From positions 250,001 to 314,000 of the forward strand of contig JAQFVV010000031.1 in the NCBI GenBank assembly GCA_028023455.1: 64,000 bases of DNA. Direction: 5' to 3'. Below the pieces are notes generated by a model. The model did not search any database and was not told the origin of the DNA. It saw nothing but the letters and a program-made list of their open reading frames with translations. Below are positions 27,945 through 39,469 of this stretch, in pieces. Numbering within the stretch: position 1 is the stretch's first letter; each line of letters opens with the position of its first letter. Source of the DNA: Epiperipatus broadwayi (Eukaryota; Onychophora; Udeonychophora; Euonychophora; Peripatidae). The translations under genes were made by a program, and so were the position numbers.

Positions 27945-28330
27945 AAAACAAAACAGAATGTGAAAAGGACAAAATAAAATTTTATAAGCTAAGAAAAGAC
28001 AGGAGGGTGAAAGTATGCCATTTCAGAGAGTTAGTAAAAGGAGTAAAAGAATCACCAGATAAAAGTTAAAGGTTCACCTTTAGTAATAGGACAGATTGTT
28101 TTAATAAAAAAAGGATTTTGTTAATGACTTATGAGAATGGATAAATGGAGAAATGTTTATAATAAATTGTTTTGTTTTTTTTTGAGTGCAAGGCAAACAT
28201 TCAGCCAGGTTTCTAGAGGGAGTATAAAATATTTATAGTTTCAAAAAAGGCACAGGAATGTTTTTTTTTGATTATGTATTGGAGCAATTTATCTGTCTCA
28301 AAAGTTGCTTCATGAAAAATAAAAACTAAC
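27945..28330. other. Non-coding stretch before repeat B
   Basis: Lys-rich coding character persists briefly in broken frames after 27944, then is lost. No pol-like motif is seen. Confidence 0.4.
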
Positions 28331-30900
28331 TTTTGGTTTGATTAAATTTAAATCTATAAAGCCATTTTAAAAAATTGTTTAAAATATATCATTTTATTTT
28401 TTTATCTATATAAAATTGATTTTAAAATAATTTTTTTTTCCGCTTGTTTTTGATTTTTTTTTTTCAAATTGATTAAAAACAAGCAATCTTGTTCATTACA
28501 TTCCTGTCTCTTTTATTTTAATCATTTCTAAGTTAATTCTAAAAGCGGAGATTTAATTTTGTGTTGTTGTTTTTGTTTAAAATAATCCCTGGTTAGAATT
28601 CCTAATTAGTTTGAGTGGGAGATTGAGATTTGCCCTGCCCTAAGGTGTAGAATTTGGAAACCAGAAAAGTTTACATAGGAATGTAGTGTGATATAAATAA
28701 CCTCACAAGATTTGGGACAATAGTTTTTGTATTATTCTTGGCTAGAACAAGCTGCTTGAAAGTGATAGATTCAATATTCATTTTACACTTTGATTATAGC
28801 CTGCTGAGAGTCATACCATATTGTTAGCAGTTCAGTTAACTTCTTTTAAAAGAAAATTTGCAGTTATTACAAGATTTGTTTCTTTATGTTGTCAAAACTC
28901 ACTGCCATACATATTCTGAACTCCAGCATGTCTTGTTAGTTTAACCAAAAAATGGACCCATGTCTGCTAGCTGTTCTGCAGTCATACTATGAAAGTCTAA
29001 AATAAACTGGATCCCCAATGCCTCTACACTTGCCACTGTAAAAGGGTGGAACATCTGACATATGAACTTAAATAGAAGTGTTCACTCTTTGAAACTATGT
29101 GAACTTTGTTCTACAGTAAGGTAAATATTTTCTTTTTATTCTTTCCAGGATATATTATTTAATTAAATCTCCATTCAATCTCAAAAATAAATCTGTAGCC
29201 TTAATAATTATTTAACCTCCTATTTATTAACTGTATTTATTTTTTCATTGTATTTTGTAGTCTGTCTTCTTAGTTTTAAGATTCCAAGTTTGCTTTCAAT
29301 TTTATTTATCGGAGAGTGTCTAGTGAGTTTATAATTTTGTATGCTTAATATATCCCTAATTATATGCCTAACTTTTTCTAAATGCTTTAGCAGTCTTGTG
29401 TAACTTTAATTTGCTCACCTGTATTTATTTTATTATATAATAATTGTTTTAAAATACTGTGTTTGCACTTTTGCAAACTGCAAAATCTTTTGATTGGCGG
29501 TTTATCATGTTTATTGTTCTGGTTTTCCGTAGCTGGAGATTTCGTTTCTTCTTCGTTTCTTCTTTTCTAGATTACATAAGATTGTAATCATATTTTTCTC
29601 TTCTCTTGTCAGAAATCAATCATGTTTGTTTTAAACATAATATAATATGCAGCAATCCTATGGCATTATGACCTCATTAGTCCATAAGCTAGTGTGTGCT
29701 CCTCCATGCTGGTTTCATTTATTTACTACAAGACCGTATTTGTATTTATGTCTCTGAAATAGGAAACTGGAATTGTTGTTCTTTGTAATGTTATAAATCA
29801 CCAGCAGGAAGATAATATTAATCCCCTTAGTAAATTATAGTGAAAGAAGGTTTCTTTCTGTTAAAGTATTTAATGTCTTAATATTTTCTACTCATATACA
29901 CTCTCTGATAAACTAATTTATAAAAATCTAGATCACCATTTATATTTTGCTTGCTAGATTTTGTCTTTTAGTGTTGTTTTAAATTTTATCACAGAGTGTG
30001 TACTAAGATTTTGGTTTGTCAATTTATTTGTAATTATAATTATTTTACTTTCTTGAAATGCTTGAGCAGATGCAATTGATTTTTTAATTATTTACTTGTC
30101 TCCTACTGAGACCTCTAGTTGTTATTCTCAGATTAGTTGGCCAATCGTTTGGTTGGGGAGTCACCAGTTTTAAATGTCTGTTTTCCTTCAATCATAGATT
30201 TAATATTTTATTAATTTGAAATCATTTATATCGGGGTATTTTCTAATTTTATTATTTCATTGAATTGGAGATGTAAATTTCCACCCGTTTTATAATTTAT
30301 ACTCTGACATATTTATTCATTTACTTTTTTTTGTTCTTGGAGTAAATCAACCATGCATTATCTTAAACATGATATGTCACAGGTTGTTTACTGGCAATAT
30401 GTTGTTCTTGGTCCAGACGCATTTTTCGGACCAAAAAATGCTCGCCGGCGCTGTTTCGTTGATTTATTTCAAGATCGTATTGCTTTCATATCTTTGAATA
30501 GGAAAACCAGTGTTGTTGGGGAATTTTAAGCTGAAAGAAATTTGTTCCCTCCCTCTCTAATTTACTATTAGAAAATTAGTCTATCTGCCAGAGCATTGAA
30601 TTTTATTATTTCTGGTACACACCTGATATAAGTCTATTTGTTGTATTATATACTTTTACTTTATAATTTATATTTCTCTCAAATAAAATTTAAAAATTGT
30701 TTAAACTTAATTTATCTGACGTTTGTCTTAGTGCTTTTATTTCTCAATTGTCTAAACAATATTTAACATTTCTCATTTCTCCCTGAATCTAGTCGGTGCA
30801 AACCATCATCCTCATCAATTTTTGATCACAGTAAATAAATTTTCCAGATACATAGTGATCTGGTGGCACCCTCTGTGATCATGGATGGATTGATTGTCTG
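28331..30900. repeat. Direct repeat B
   Basis: The uninterrupted partner of repeat A, about 2570 bp. Long stretches match copy A with only scattered differences, for example around the block ending ttagtccataagctagtgtg (24750-24770 in A, 29675-29700 in B). It ends at gatctggtggcaccctctgt and about 30 further bases, as A does. Confidence 0.9.
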
Positions 30901-33490
30901 GTACAATATATATGTACTTGTATTCAAATATTACAGATTCAGCCTGCATCCTGCCCATTTTTTTTGTGTGTATTTAAATGAACAAGATCCTATACATGAC
31001 TAGTCAGAGTGACTTAATATCAGCATAGGCATGACAATAATATTGTCATCAACAAGGGCCTTGGGCATTCCAACATCAGATTTTCAATAGTATGGATGGC
31101 TGCAGAATTGGAGGGTGGTGTAGATTGAAGCTTGACCATTAAAGTTTGAAGATTTGCTATCTTAATATAAACTGAGCAGTGATTATATATATATATGTGT
31201 GTGTGTGTGGGAGATGATAATCTGGACCAACTGATGAGTTGTGTTTCAGCATGAAATACAAATATTCAAGATCATTTATGTTTTTTCACATAAGTGTGGT
31301 CATGTGTATTAATTGTATGAGAAAGAACGGATAGTTGAAATGAGTTTGAAAATCTATGTTTAAATTCCCTCCAGTGACATCTAAACTTCAAGTATATATA
31401 TAAAATATATACTTATATTCCAATATTACATCTTCATTTTGATATATATATATATATTGTATATGTATTATGGTATTGATATATATATATATATTGTATG
31501 TGTATTATGGTATGTGTATATATAAAGCTATTCAACAATAATAAAAAAACTCACAATATCTTTCTTTATATTTTATGTGGACATCATTTGTACAAAAAAT
31601 GGGTGTATTGTGTGTGGAATTCAAATATAAAAAAATATTGAATGATTGATTTATCATAAAGAAGAGACCAGAAAAACTGTGTCAGGAGAAGATATTAATT
31701 CTTCATTTATTTTTCCAAAAATGACCTACTATAAACTTAACAATAATTAAATGAATTGACTGGAAAGCTCATCATAAATCATATTCCTTAAATATTTGAA
31801 TCCTTAGACTATATGAATTGCAACATTATCATTTTCATAATGTTGTTGTCTACAATGTTGCAATATGTAATTAAACCTTCTCATGCAGCATGTTCAATTC
31901 AAATAATTAGTATTTTATCTCCCTGTTTAACAACTGAAAGAAAATTATCTGATAATATGATTTGAATGATTACTAGATATAACGCCTCCATGTGACTGAG
32001 TAAAGTGTAAATCAAGCACCATAATAATTCTGTTGTTATTTTTATGTTTTTTGATTAAAACTAGGCATTTTTGATAACAATTGGTTTTCTCAGATTTCAT
32101 TTCTCTATTTTTTGCAAATGCAAACAATATTCTATTGATCTTTATTACAATGTCAACTGCTTGTGCTTAATAAATTTAATATATTTACATTTGTTAGTAT
32201 CATTTCATTAGATTTGATAGTTCTGGCTTGTGTTTTAGAATTAAGAATTACACTTGCAGTCATTGTTACATCTGATTGGCTGTCACATAAGCATTTTTTA
32301 AAGTGCATCTGCCGAAGGTTTTAGCCTTTACCATTATTTCTATTGATCTTTGAAATATTAAACAATTAAAAATGTTGTGACAATGATACTGAACCAATCG
32401 TCAAAGAACAATTCAATTTTTTTTAATTCAAGCTATTTTTTTCTTATTGGCTTATAAAATTAATATCTCCTTTTTGTCAGATAATTTTAATCTTCTTAAG
32501 AATCTATGTACGTCAAGATGTGGGTATGTATGTGCATAAAAAGTGTGAATATAAGTACGTAATTACACAAATACTATACAGACACAAAAATAGGCATATA
32601 GTTTTTTATCCATATTGTAGGCACTGACATGTATCTATAAATGCACATATGCATGAATGTATGAATCTACATTTGAGTAGTCAAAACCAGTGGGGAAAGA
32701 AGCATACTCACTATGCTTGACAATTGATGAGAGTTTAAATTACCTTTGTCTTGTCTTCATGTTACAAATAGCCAGATACTTATTCATCGTCAAATATTTG
32801 ATGACTATCTCCATTATCTTGGTCTGGAAACTTAAAAAAAAAACAATTCTAAACAAAACCGTAATTTTAGAAAAATAATATTTTGCCTGTTTTGATTTGA
32901 CCACATGTTATATCAGCATATGGATGTACTATCGCTACATCATGAGGCCATTCTTTTTGTCTATATATACAGTAAACATTGTTCTATGTGTCTGTCTCAA
33001 TTTTGACATAATCAACTAAGCAAAAAATGTAGAAAATTTATTATTTCATATTTAGCATCATATGTGAGTAATATCTTGGACACTGTTAATTTTATATAAT
33101 GAGTGTGCATGTGTGTGCTACTACAAAAAATTGCGTGCAAAATATCAAAAATAACTTTAGAAATTTATCTTTAAAAATTTGAGAATTATTTCAGTATATC
33201 TATTCGATAAGCAAAGTAAAGAATTCGTGGGCAACAACATCCAGAGTTATGGCAACTTTATCATTTACAGTAACCTGCAACATAATACAGTCACAACTGG
33301 TATTTTCTTTTAGTCTCTTCCTATAAGTATTTACTGACTACTAATGAAAGTTTGGCTGAGTTACGAAGTCTGTATTAAGATCTAAAAAACTAAGATTATG
33401 TCATGAGCATAACACAAATATGCATTACTCTATATTAGTAAATAATTTACAGGAATAATTAATGAAATTACAACTTTAAAAAAATTTATT
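30901..33490. other. AT-rich DNA, no gene seen
   Basis: It contains a TA/TG microsatellite at about 31183-31210 and two tandem copies of a ~47-bp TA-rich unit at 31439-31530 (each ending tgtattatggta). No ORF longer than 62 codons. The part nearest 33490 is downstream of the minus-strand protease gene. Confidence 0.6.
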
Positions 33491-33494
33491 TCTT

Positions 33495-35450
33495 TTATAG
33501 CTTAAAAAAATTAAAAAGAATTAATGTTAATACAATATATTGTCTATTAGCTCTACTGCAGTAATTAATATTTATAGACTCTGGTCGCAGCTCACAAATA
33601 CCACTAACACAAAATTTATTTTCATTATTACTACAGGGGGTTCCATCAGGTAGAGATTGATTTCTTATATAATAGTAAGAATCGTTTTTTTTGCACTTAA
33701 TAAAACACTCCTGATCTGTATAATTAAACAGAGCAACATTCAAGAGTGATAACTGAAATTGGTTATCCTGCAAATAACAAGATCTGTTTGTAGAGTGATT
33801 TAAATGTACACAATTTGAACATCTGACATTAGTTTTGGAGCACATTTTTGTCATTGAGGATATGCCTTTACATTGATCACCTTTATACATAGGAAGGGGA
33901 TTGTTACATAACCTTTTAAATTTTTCAATTGAAACTGACTTACCAATATAACAAAGATGGTTACATCCTTGAGATAACCAGCTGGACCATTGGCCATTAA
34001 TAGACTTTGATTCTTTTGGAAATATTACACAACTTTGGTTTTCACACCATTTTTCTGTACCACAAGAGGTACCCTCTAAAACATATGGTCCTTCAAGAAA
34101 TTTTCCAGTCCTCTGTAAAAGACAATATAGTCTTTCACATGATTCATATGAATTATTGTGAGGCATAGATTGTACTCCAAAATTAATTTTACACTGAATT
34201 TCTCTGGTATATGTTTGCCCAGGCTTAGGTTCTATATGGCTAATGTTGTATTTTTGAAAACTGGATGCCTGGCTTGATAGACAAGCTGTATTATTTAAAT
34301 TTAAACTCATTTTACTGATACTGCAGTTTGACCAAGTTACTTGAAATTTGAATCGAGGTGCCATTATATAAGTAATTTGTGAGCATTGATCAAGTTTTCC
34401 ATCATGTTCAAGGCCAAACACATGACCCAATTCATGAGCCAATATAAGTACAGTTGCTATATTTAGAGTGGAAATTATACAACATGAAAGATCTTTGCAT
34501 AGAGTATTCAACCAAGCCACTCCTAAAATTTCGCCTTTCTTCTCTGGAAAATTCTTGCCACTCAACAGGACACTAATATCCCAATTAAGCTCTGTTTTTA
34601 AAGACATTTGGAAAAGACAAAATGACATAAGATACTTGTCAGCTTTATTAGAAGGTATTAAATCAGGTGGAGTTTCAGTGAATATAATTAAAGAAACCAA
34701 CTCAAAATATACAGAAATCTTCAAATGTGGATAAAGATAGTAGAACTGAAGGGAGTTTAATAAAATTAAAACATATTCTTCAATTTTATTTGAATCAAGA
34801 TATGGATAACTGGTGATTTTTTTTACCAAGTGTGTATCAACATAAACTCCTAATTTAACAAAAATTCCATTCGATCGTCTTTTTAAGAATTCAAACAGTA
34901 ATACATTTTTTAATCCTCTCGTGTTAAGTTTAGCCGATTTATTAATTGTAAATAAATAATGAGCTTTTAGAATAGAAGAATTATTAAAATGAACCGGTCG
35001 AATATAGTATGTTTTTCTTCGAAATGAAAGGATACCGTAGAGGGCATTGCGAAAAGATATCGTCGCTGAACTGCCGGGTTCTGAAATGATGTGACCTAAA
35101 TAAAAGCATTGTTGATGATTATATTTCTGGAATGAATTCATCTTTTTATTTTTATTCAAATAAATAAATGAGGTTTCATTTGTAATTAGATAGTTATTTC
35201 TACTTAAAAATAAGGTAAAAGATTTGTTGAAGCAATTAAACGTATAAAACAGGAATTGAGAACAATCATAAAAATTATGATTTATTGTTCCGTTAATATA
35301 AGTTGGATAAAGATAAACAATAACATAATCTGTTTCATTCTGAAAACCAAAGAGGTGAGACATTTGTTCCTCAAACTCTTCTTGACTAATTCCTTTTACG
35401 GAAAAAAATGAAATAACCAACAATAATAAATTTTTCCAATCTATTTCCAT
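33495..35450 (-). CDS. Intronless ADAMTS-like secreted zinc metalloprotease
   Basis: The 651-residue ORF starts with a hydrophobic signal peptide (residues 1-20, LLLLVISFFSVKG). Residues 21-180 form a propeptide-like region with a QQCFYLGHI block typical of reprolysin prodomains. The metalloprotease domain spans about 190-395, with the complete zinc site HELGHVFGLEHD (His339, Glu340, His343, His349) and a Met-turn Met at 363 (YIMAP). A Cys-rich disintegrin-like segment (about 420-472, CGTEKWCENQSC), a thrombospondin type-1-like repeat starting NGQWSSWLSQGC (about 484-535) and a further Cys-rich region follow. The C-terminus is hydrophobic (YIVLTLILFNFFKL). About 17 N-glycosylation sequons are present. 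The whole frame is uninterrupted, unlike most animal ADAMTS genes, which have many introns. An AATAAA lies just after the stop. It probably cleaves extracellular or host-matrix proteins; the substrate is unknown. Confidence 0.9.
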   Translation of the reverse strand: MEIDWKNLLLLVISFFSVKGISQEEFEEQMSHLFGFQNETDYVIVYLYPTYINGTINHNFYDCSQFLFYTFNCFNKSFTLFLSRNNYLITNETSFIYLNKNKKMNSFQKYNHQQCFYLGHIISEPGSSATISFRNALYGILSFRRKTYYIRPVHFNNSSILKAHYLFTINKSAKLNTRGLKNVLLFEFLKRRSNGIFVKLGVYVDTHLVKKITSYPYLDSNKIEEYVLILLNSLQFYYLYPHLKISVYFELVSLIIFTETPPDLIPSNKADKYLMSFCLFQMSLKTELNWDISVLLSGKNFPEKKGEILGVAWLNTLCKDLSCCIISTLNIATVLILAHELGHVFGLEHDGKLDQCSQITYIMAPRFKFQVTWSNCSISKMSLNLNNTACLSSQASSFQKYNISHIEPKPGQTYTREIQCKINFGVQSMPHNNSYESCERLYCLLQRTGKFLEGPYVLEGTSCGTEKWCENQSCVIFPKESKSINGQWSSWLSQGCNHLCYIGKSVSIEKFKRLCNNPLPMYKGDQCKGISSMTKMCSKTNVRCSNCVHLNHSTNRSCYLQDNQFQLSLLNVALFNYTDQECFIKCKKNDSYYYIRNQSLPDGTPCSNNENKFCVSGICELRPESININYCSRANRQYIVLTLILFNFFKL

Positions 35451-36032
35451 AATCTAATACTTCTAAAAATATTAATAATTACAATGCAATCGATATACTT
35501 CACGTGCTAATACCTTTTTTATATATTGAACTGGATATTTTTAATCTTTTGAAAAACTTTTCCTATTTGAAATTTGAAATTTATCATTAACTTTTCCTAT
35601 TTGATTGTCTACATAATTTACTTACTTCTTATAACATATGTATACATAATGTAACATATATGTATTTTGTTGCTTTTTATTTTTACTATAATAAAAATGA
35701 TATCCGTAATAGATGAGGCTACAGTAACAAAAAGTTTGCAATTAAACAAAGAAAGATTTTTTAATTCTTAATGTCTATTTCATAGTTCTCAATGCATGTG
35801 TTATTTTCTTTGCAAGTGTTCGAATGTTAAACTAATGTGAATTGTTGTTGTACAACAAATATTAACCTAGTAGGAATGTTTACTAGCTTTTGCGACTGAG
35901 ATTATGATTAAAATAAAACATTTTCAGTTGCCTGAAACTTTTGAACAGAGATCTCGAATGGATTTTTTAAAAAAGTAGAATGAGTGAATATATATATATA
36001 CTACGGATGACTCTCTTTTATATATATATATA
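35451..36032. other. Upstream region of the protease gene
   Basis: AT-rich with no ORF. A promoter for the protease should lie here, but I see no TATA box I would trust. It ends in TA repeats at 36019-36032 that form the left flank of the Merlin element. Confidence 0.4.
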
Positions 36033-36211
36033 GGTAAAAGTTCACTATAACGGTCTATGGTTGTTTGCCCTCTATTGTTTAAAATTTAAAGTAAATTGCT
36101 TGAGAATCTGACATGTATGTTATTATATTACAAATAAATTAAAATTTAATCAAATGTAAAAGATAATAATAAAAAAAAAACCTTTTGAATGTTGGATTAA
36201 TTACACGACAT
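36033..36211 (+). repeat. Merlin left terminal inverted repeat
   Basis: Pairs with 37187-37371 over about 180 bp with few mismatches, ending at acacgacattaatt on the inner side. Confidence 0.9.
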
Positions 36212-36390
36212 TAATTAAAATAATTACTTTTAATTTCTTTGAAAGTTAAGATTTTAAACTGTCTACAACTTAAGAATTTAAAATAAAAAAGTATATGCTA
36301 CTGTCTTACAATTACATGAAAATTTATTCAAATGTAAAAGATAATAAAAAAAACATTTACCTTTTTAAATATAATTACGTCCTATACAGA

Positions 36391-36952
36391 CTAGGAAGTT
36401 GGAGAAAAAAGCGGTATTGCTGTATCTACTCCGGAGGGCAATTCGTGCAGGTACGATGAAAACAAAGCTCTGCTAATGCCACATTGGAATTTCAGCTTAC
36501 GCTTTGCTCTCATCCACATGTTTTCAATATTCTGGCTGTGTGTGTCTCGGTCTTTGGGATCCACAAAGTTTTCCTGATGGACGACAACCGAATGCAAATA
36601 CACACCATTGTTGAGACTGCTGATGTTATTGTACGCAGCCCAGCCATCTAAAATAATGTGCTTACCTGGTAAAATGACCCACTGTATCAGGCCCTCCAGT
36701 GTATCAGCCGTCCTGTCTGCCACTTCTATCAAGAAGCACTTGCTTGATGCTCTCTCTCTCTATGCCGCCAAACACCCAATGACCTGTCCGTATAGCCCCC
36801 CTGTGATATTTTCGGTGGAAATAGTAGGTTTCGTCTATTTTGACGATTAATGGTTCCCCATTGTCATCAAATCCACGCATATTCCATTCTTCTGCCAGAA
36901 TAGTAGCAACGCTTAAAATTTCACTATCAGGTACTAAGCATGTAGCAGACAT
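36391..36952 (-). pseudogene. Merlin transposase (frameshifted)
   Basis: This encodes the DDE catalytic part of a Merlin/ISXO2-like transposase, which cuts and pastes the element through its terminal repeats. The upstream frame (36952-36704) carries the first Asp in VKIDETYYF and the HWVFGG block. The downstream frame (36732-36391) carries the second Asp in ILDGWAAYN, a histidine block (HSVVVHQENFVDP) and the Glu in NIENMWMRAKRKL. The frames join by a frameshift near 36720-36735. The N-terminal zinc-ribbon part normally found in the family is missing, and the reading length (about 185 codons) is well short of a full protein near 300. The copy is inactive but still carries all three catalytic acidic residues. 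Confidence 0.9.
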
Positions 36953-37186
36953 CTTTTGTAACTATAAAACTGTACACATATGCGTGTAATTCGCGCCGTT
37001 GAACACATAAGGTGTCTTTTTTTTTTTGCAACATGTGCTATAAATGTAGTTATTTTAAATTCTTAAGTTGTAGACAGTGTACGCACATTATTTCAGATGG
37101 CTGGGCTGCGTACAATAACATCAGCAGTCTCCAACTTCCTAGTCTGTATAGGACGTAATTATATTTAAAAAGGTAAATGTTTTTTT

Positions 37187-37371
37187 AATTAATGTCGTGT
37201 AATTAATCCAACATTCAAAAGGTTTTTTTTTTTATTATTATCTTTTACATTTGATTAAATTTTAATTTATTTGTAATATAATAACATACATGTCAGATTC
37301 TCAAGCAATTTAGTTTAAATTTTAAACAATAGAGGGCAAACAACCATAGACCGTTATAGTGAACTTTTACC
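37187..37371 (-). repeat. Merlin right terminal inverted repeat
   Basis: Reverse complement of the left end. It is followed immediately by TA repeats at 37372-37382. Confidence 0.9.
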
Positions 37372-39329
37372 TATATATATATACAGTCATAACAATAACA
37401 AACAAAACGTAAATTACATTCAAAAGATTATAAAGTCATTAATCATGACAGCAGTTTTCAAAGCAAAAAATGCTAAGAATCAGCTAATTACAGACCTAGA
37501 ATACAACTCAGTCGAAGGCTTATTTAGTTATTACAATTGCAAATCATTTTCATGTGAAAAAAGTTTGTAGAAAGTGCTAGTTAAACTATTTATATTTAAG
37601 ATATTGTTGAACTTTGTGAAGTTACAAAAAAGTAAGACAATTTTGAAAACGAACATCTACTTTTCTACTCAGACATAAGTGTATTAAGTACAAATGGAAT
37701 GGGATTTATTACAAACAAAAAATGGAAAGCCAACATTGTTGACATTAATGAAATGATATATTTAGAAACAAGGCCAAGATTAGTTAATTAATGAAAGAAA
37801 GCAAATGCAGTTAATAAAGTTTTATGCTCTAATAAATTCCCATTATGATAAAAAAAGTAGATTTCTTTTTAAATAAATTTGATCAGACCCAACAACATTT
37901 TAAGTTTTAATGCTAAAATTTTAAAAAATTTTGCGGTGGGGGTACTTTAGCATTAGACTTGCTGTGAAATATCACAGCCATACTGAGTTAGGGTTAGGTT
38001 AGGTTAGGTTTAGGTTTTAGTTTAGAATTGAAGTGGACATTCGTCATAGCAGATCTATTACTAAAGTACCAAAATGTATTATAAAATAAATATTACTGAG
38101 GTTGAATTGTGAAAAAATATCAATACAATCACATATTTCAAGACTAATGCTCTTAGTATATTCAGCACACAAAACAATCAATTAATAATATATGTAAGAG
38201 ATTAGTAAGATATATATTAATGTGAAATTATAGAAACAAACTGCTTAAATTTTAGAATAGACTAACAATATATCTAATTTTTAGAAATATTTATTAGATT
38301 TTAAACCACAACTTGGAAAATAGATAACTGGTACAAAGCAGTAGCATTTCAATAGTAAATTTTCAACAGACAAAAAAAAAGCTTCAAAAATATAAACACT
38401 ATATTAATTTAGCAATAAAAAGGTTGGTAGTATTGCTAACAAGAAACAAAAGAATAATAAACAATATAAAAAAACCCAAGCAACACCTGTAACTATAACA
38501 ACATTATAAATCCCAATTACTTTAGATGGAAAGATAGGCAATTAAATCTATGAGCAATTGTAGAGTGTCTTCTGTAATAACGAAAGTGATTATATGATTA
38601 TGAATCTATATGTGACAATGATGACATTATTTACAATAGAGGCAAGCAATAAAAGATTTTACTATTAGAAATAAAAAAACATAGAACCAAATTAAGGTTT
38701 TCTTGAATATTACTTTTAATAAACATATTTACAAAAAAAATCAAGCTCTTTGAAAAATAGACAAAAATAATTATTAAGGCACAATGAACAATTAAAAACT
38801 AGAGATATATACATTTCATGAGTATCTTTGCTCCTAATTATGAAGAAACGAACTTATAGGCTTAATAATACACAAATTATGAATTATTTATAACCCTAGC
38901 TATATTCTCTAGTTGCATGGAGGCTTTTTAATATATACCAGATTTGCTTGTATGAAAAGTTCCCTATATTCCCTTTGGAATGTTAGGAGGTGAATCTTCG
39001 CTCAGGAGCAATTTTTTGTTTCCAATTAGATGACACTTTACTTTACAAACAAAAGAAAGTTAATAAAAATATTAATTGTTAAACAAACAATGGTTATTTT
39101 TATATAACTAAAAAATATCCTCTACTTAGTTTAGCGTTTTGCTAACTAGAAATGTAAATTAATAATTTAACAGAAAAATTCCATTGCTTTTATATTTAAT
39201 ATATATTAAATTATAACAATAACTTGACTGGAATTTTCCATCACATTTAAAATATAAAAAATTTTATGTGAATAGTCGTCCTGTCTATCCTAGGTTGCAG
39301 GAATAATACCCAAGTACTAAAATTTTAAA
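37372..39329. other. AT-rich DNA, no gene; short TTAGG-like tract
   Basis: No ORF of note. At 37987-38015 there is a short tract of ttagg/ttaggt units (gttagggttaggttaggtta), too short and irregular to be a telomere. Confidence 0.6.
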
Positions 39330-39346
39330 GATTACATCTGCAGTTT

Positions 39347-39450
39347 TTGTTTCATATGTCATAGCATCGGCCGGGATGCGAACCCACAACAGTCTGAACC
39401 AACTATGTGCTTGCAAGGCAGCTGTGATGACCTCTAGGCTAACAATGCTT
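39347..39450 (-). mobile_element. tRNA-derived SINE, copy 3
   Basis: On the minus strand the element reads gttagcctagaggtc (A-box-like), a tgccttgcaagca block reminiscent of an anticodon arm with TGC, then gggttcgcatcccgg (good B box) and a short A/T-rich end. It is flanked by 17-bp direct repeats differing at one base, gattacatctgcagttt at 39330-39346 and gactacatctgcagttt at 39451-39467. Confidence 0.9.
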
Positions 39451-39469
39451 GACTACATCTGCAGTTTTC

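Larger units (their letters stand above)
36033..37371 (-). mobile_element. Merlin (IS1016/ISXO2-like) DNA transposon
   Basis: A 1339-bp element with long terminal inverted repeats, left about 36033-36211 and right about 37187-37371, both beginning GGTAAAAGTTCACTATAACG when read inward. It is embedded in TA repeats, so an 8-9 bp target duplication of TA units is compatible but cannot be delimited. It contains one transposase gene on the minus strand. The right half also holds an inverted piece of the transposase (37083-37131), showing internal rearrangement. Confidence 0.9.

Noticed and set aside
34468-34734. 88-codon plus-strand ORF
   Set aside because: Antisense shadow of the protease gene.
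36608-36850. 80-codon plus-strand ORF
   Set aside because: Antisense shadow of the Merlin transposase.
37987-38015. TTAGG-like telomeric tract
   Set aside because: Only about four irregular units, so neither a telomere nor a clear interstitial telomeric array.
39347-39450. A functional tRNA gene
   Set aside because: The A and B boxes are tRNA-like, but the acceptor and anticodon stems do not fold properly, and target duplications show it is a SINE.
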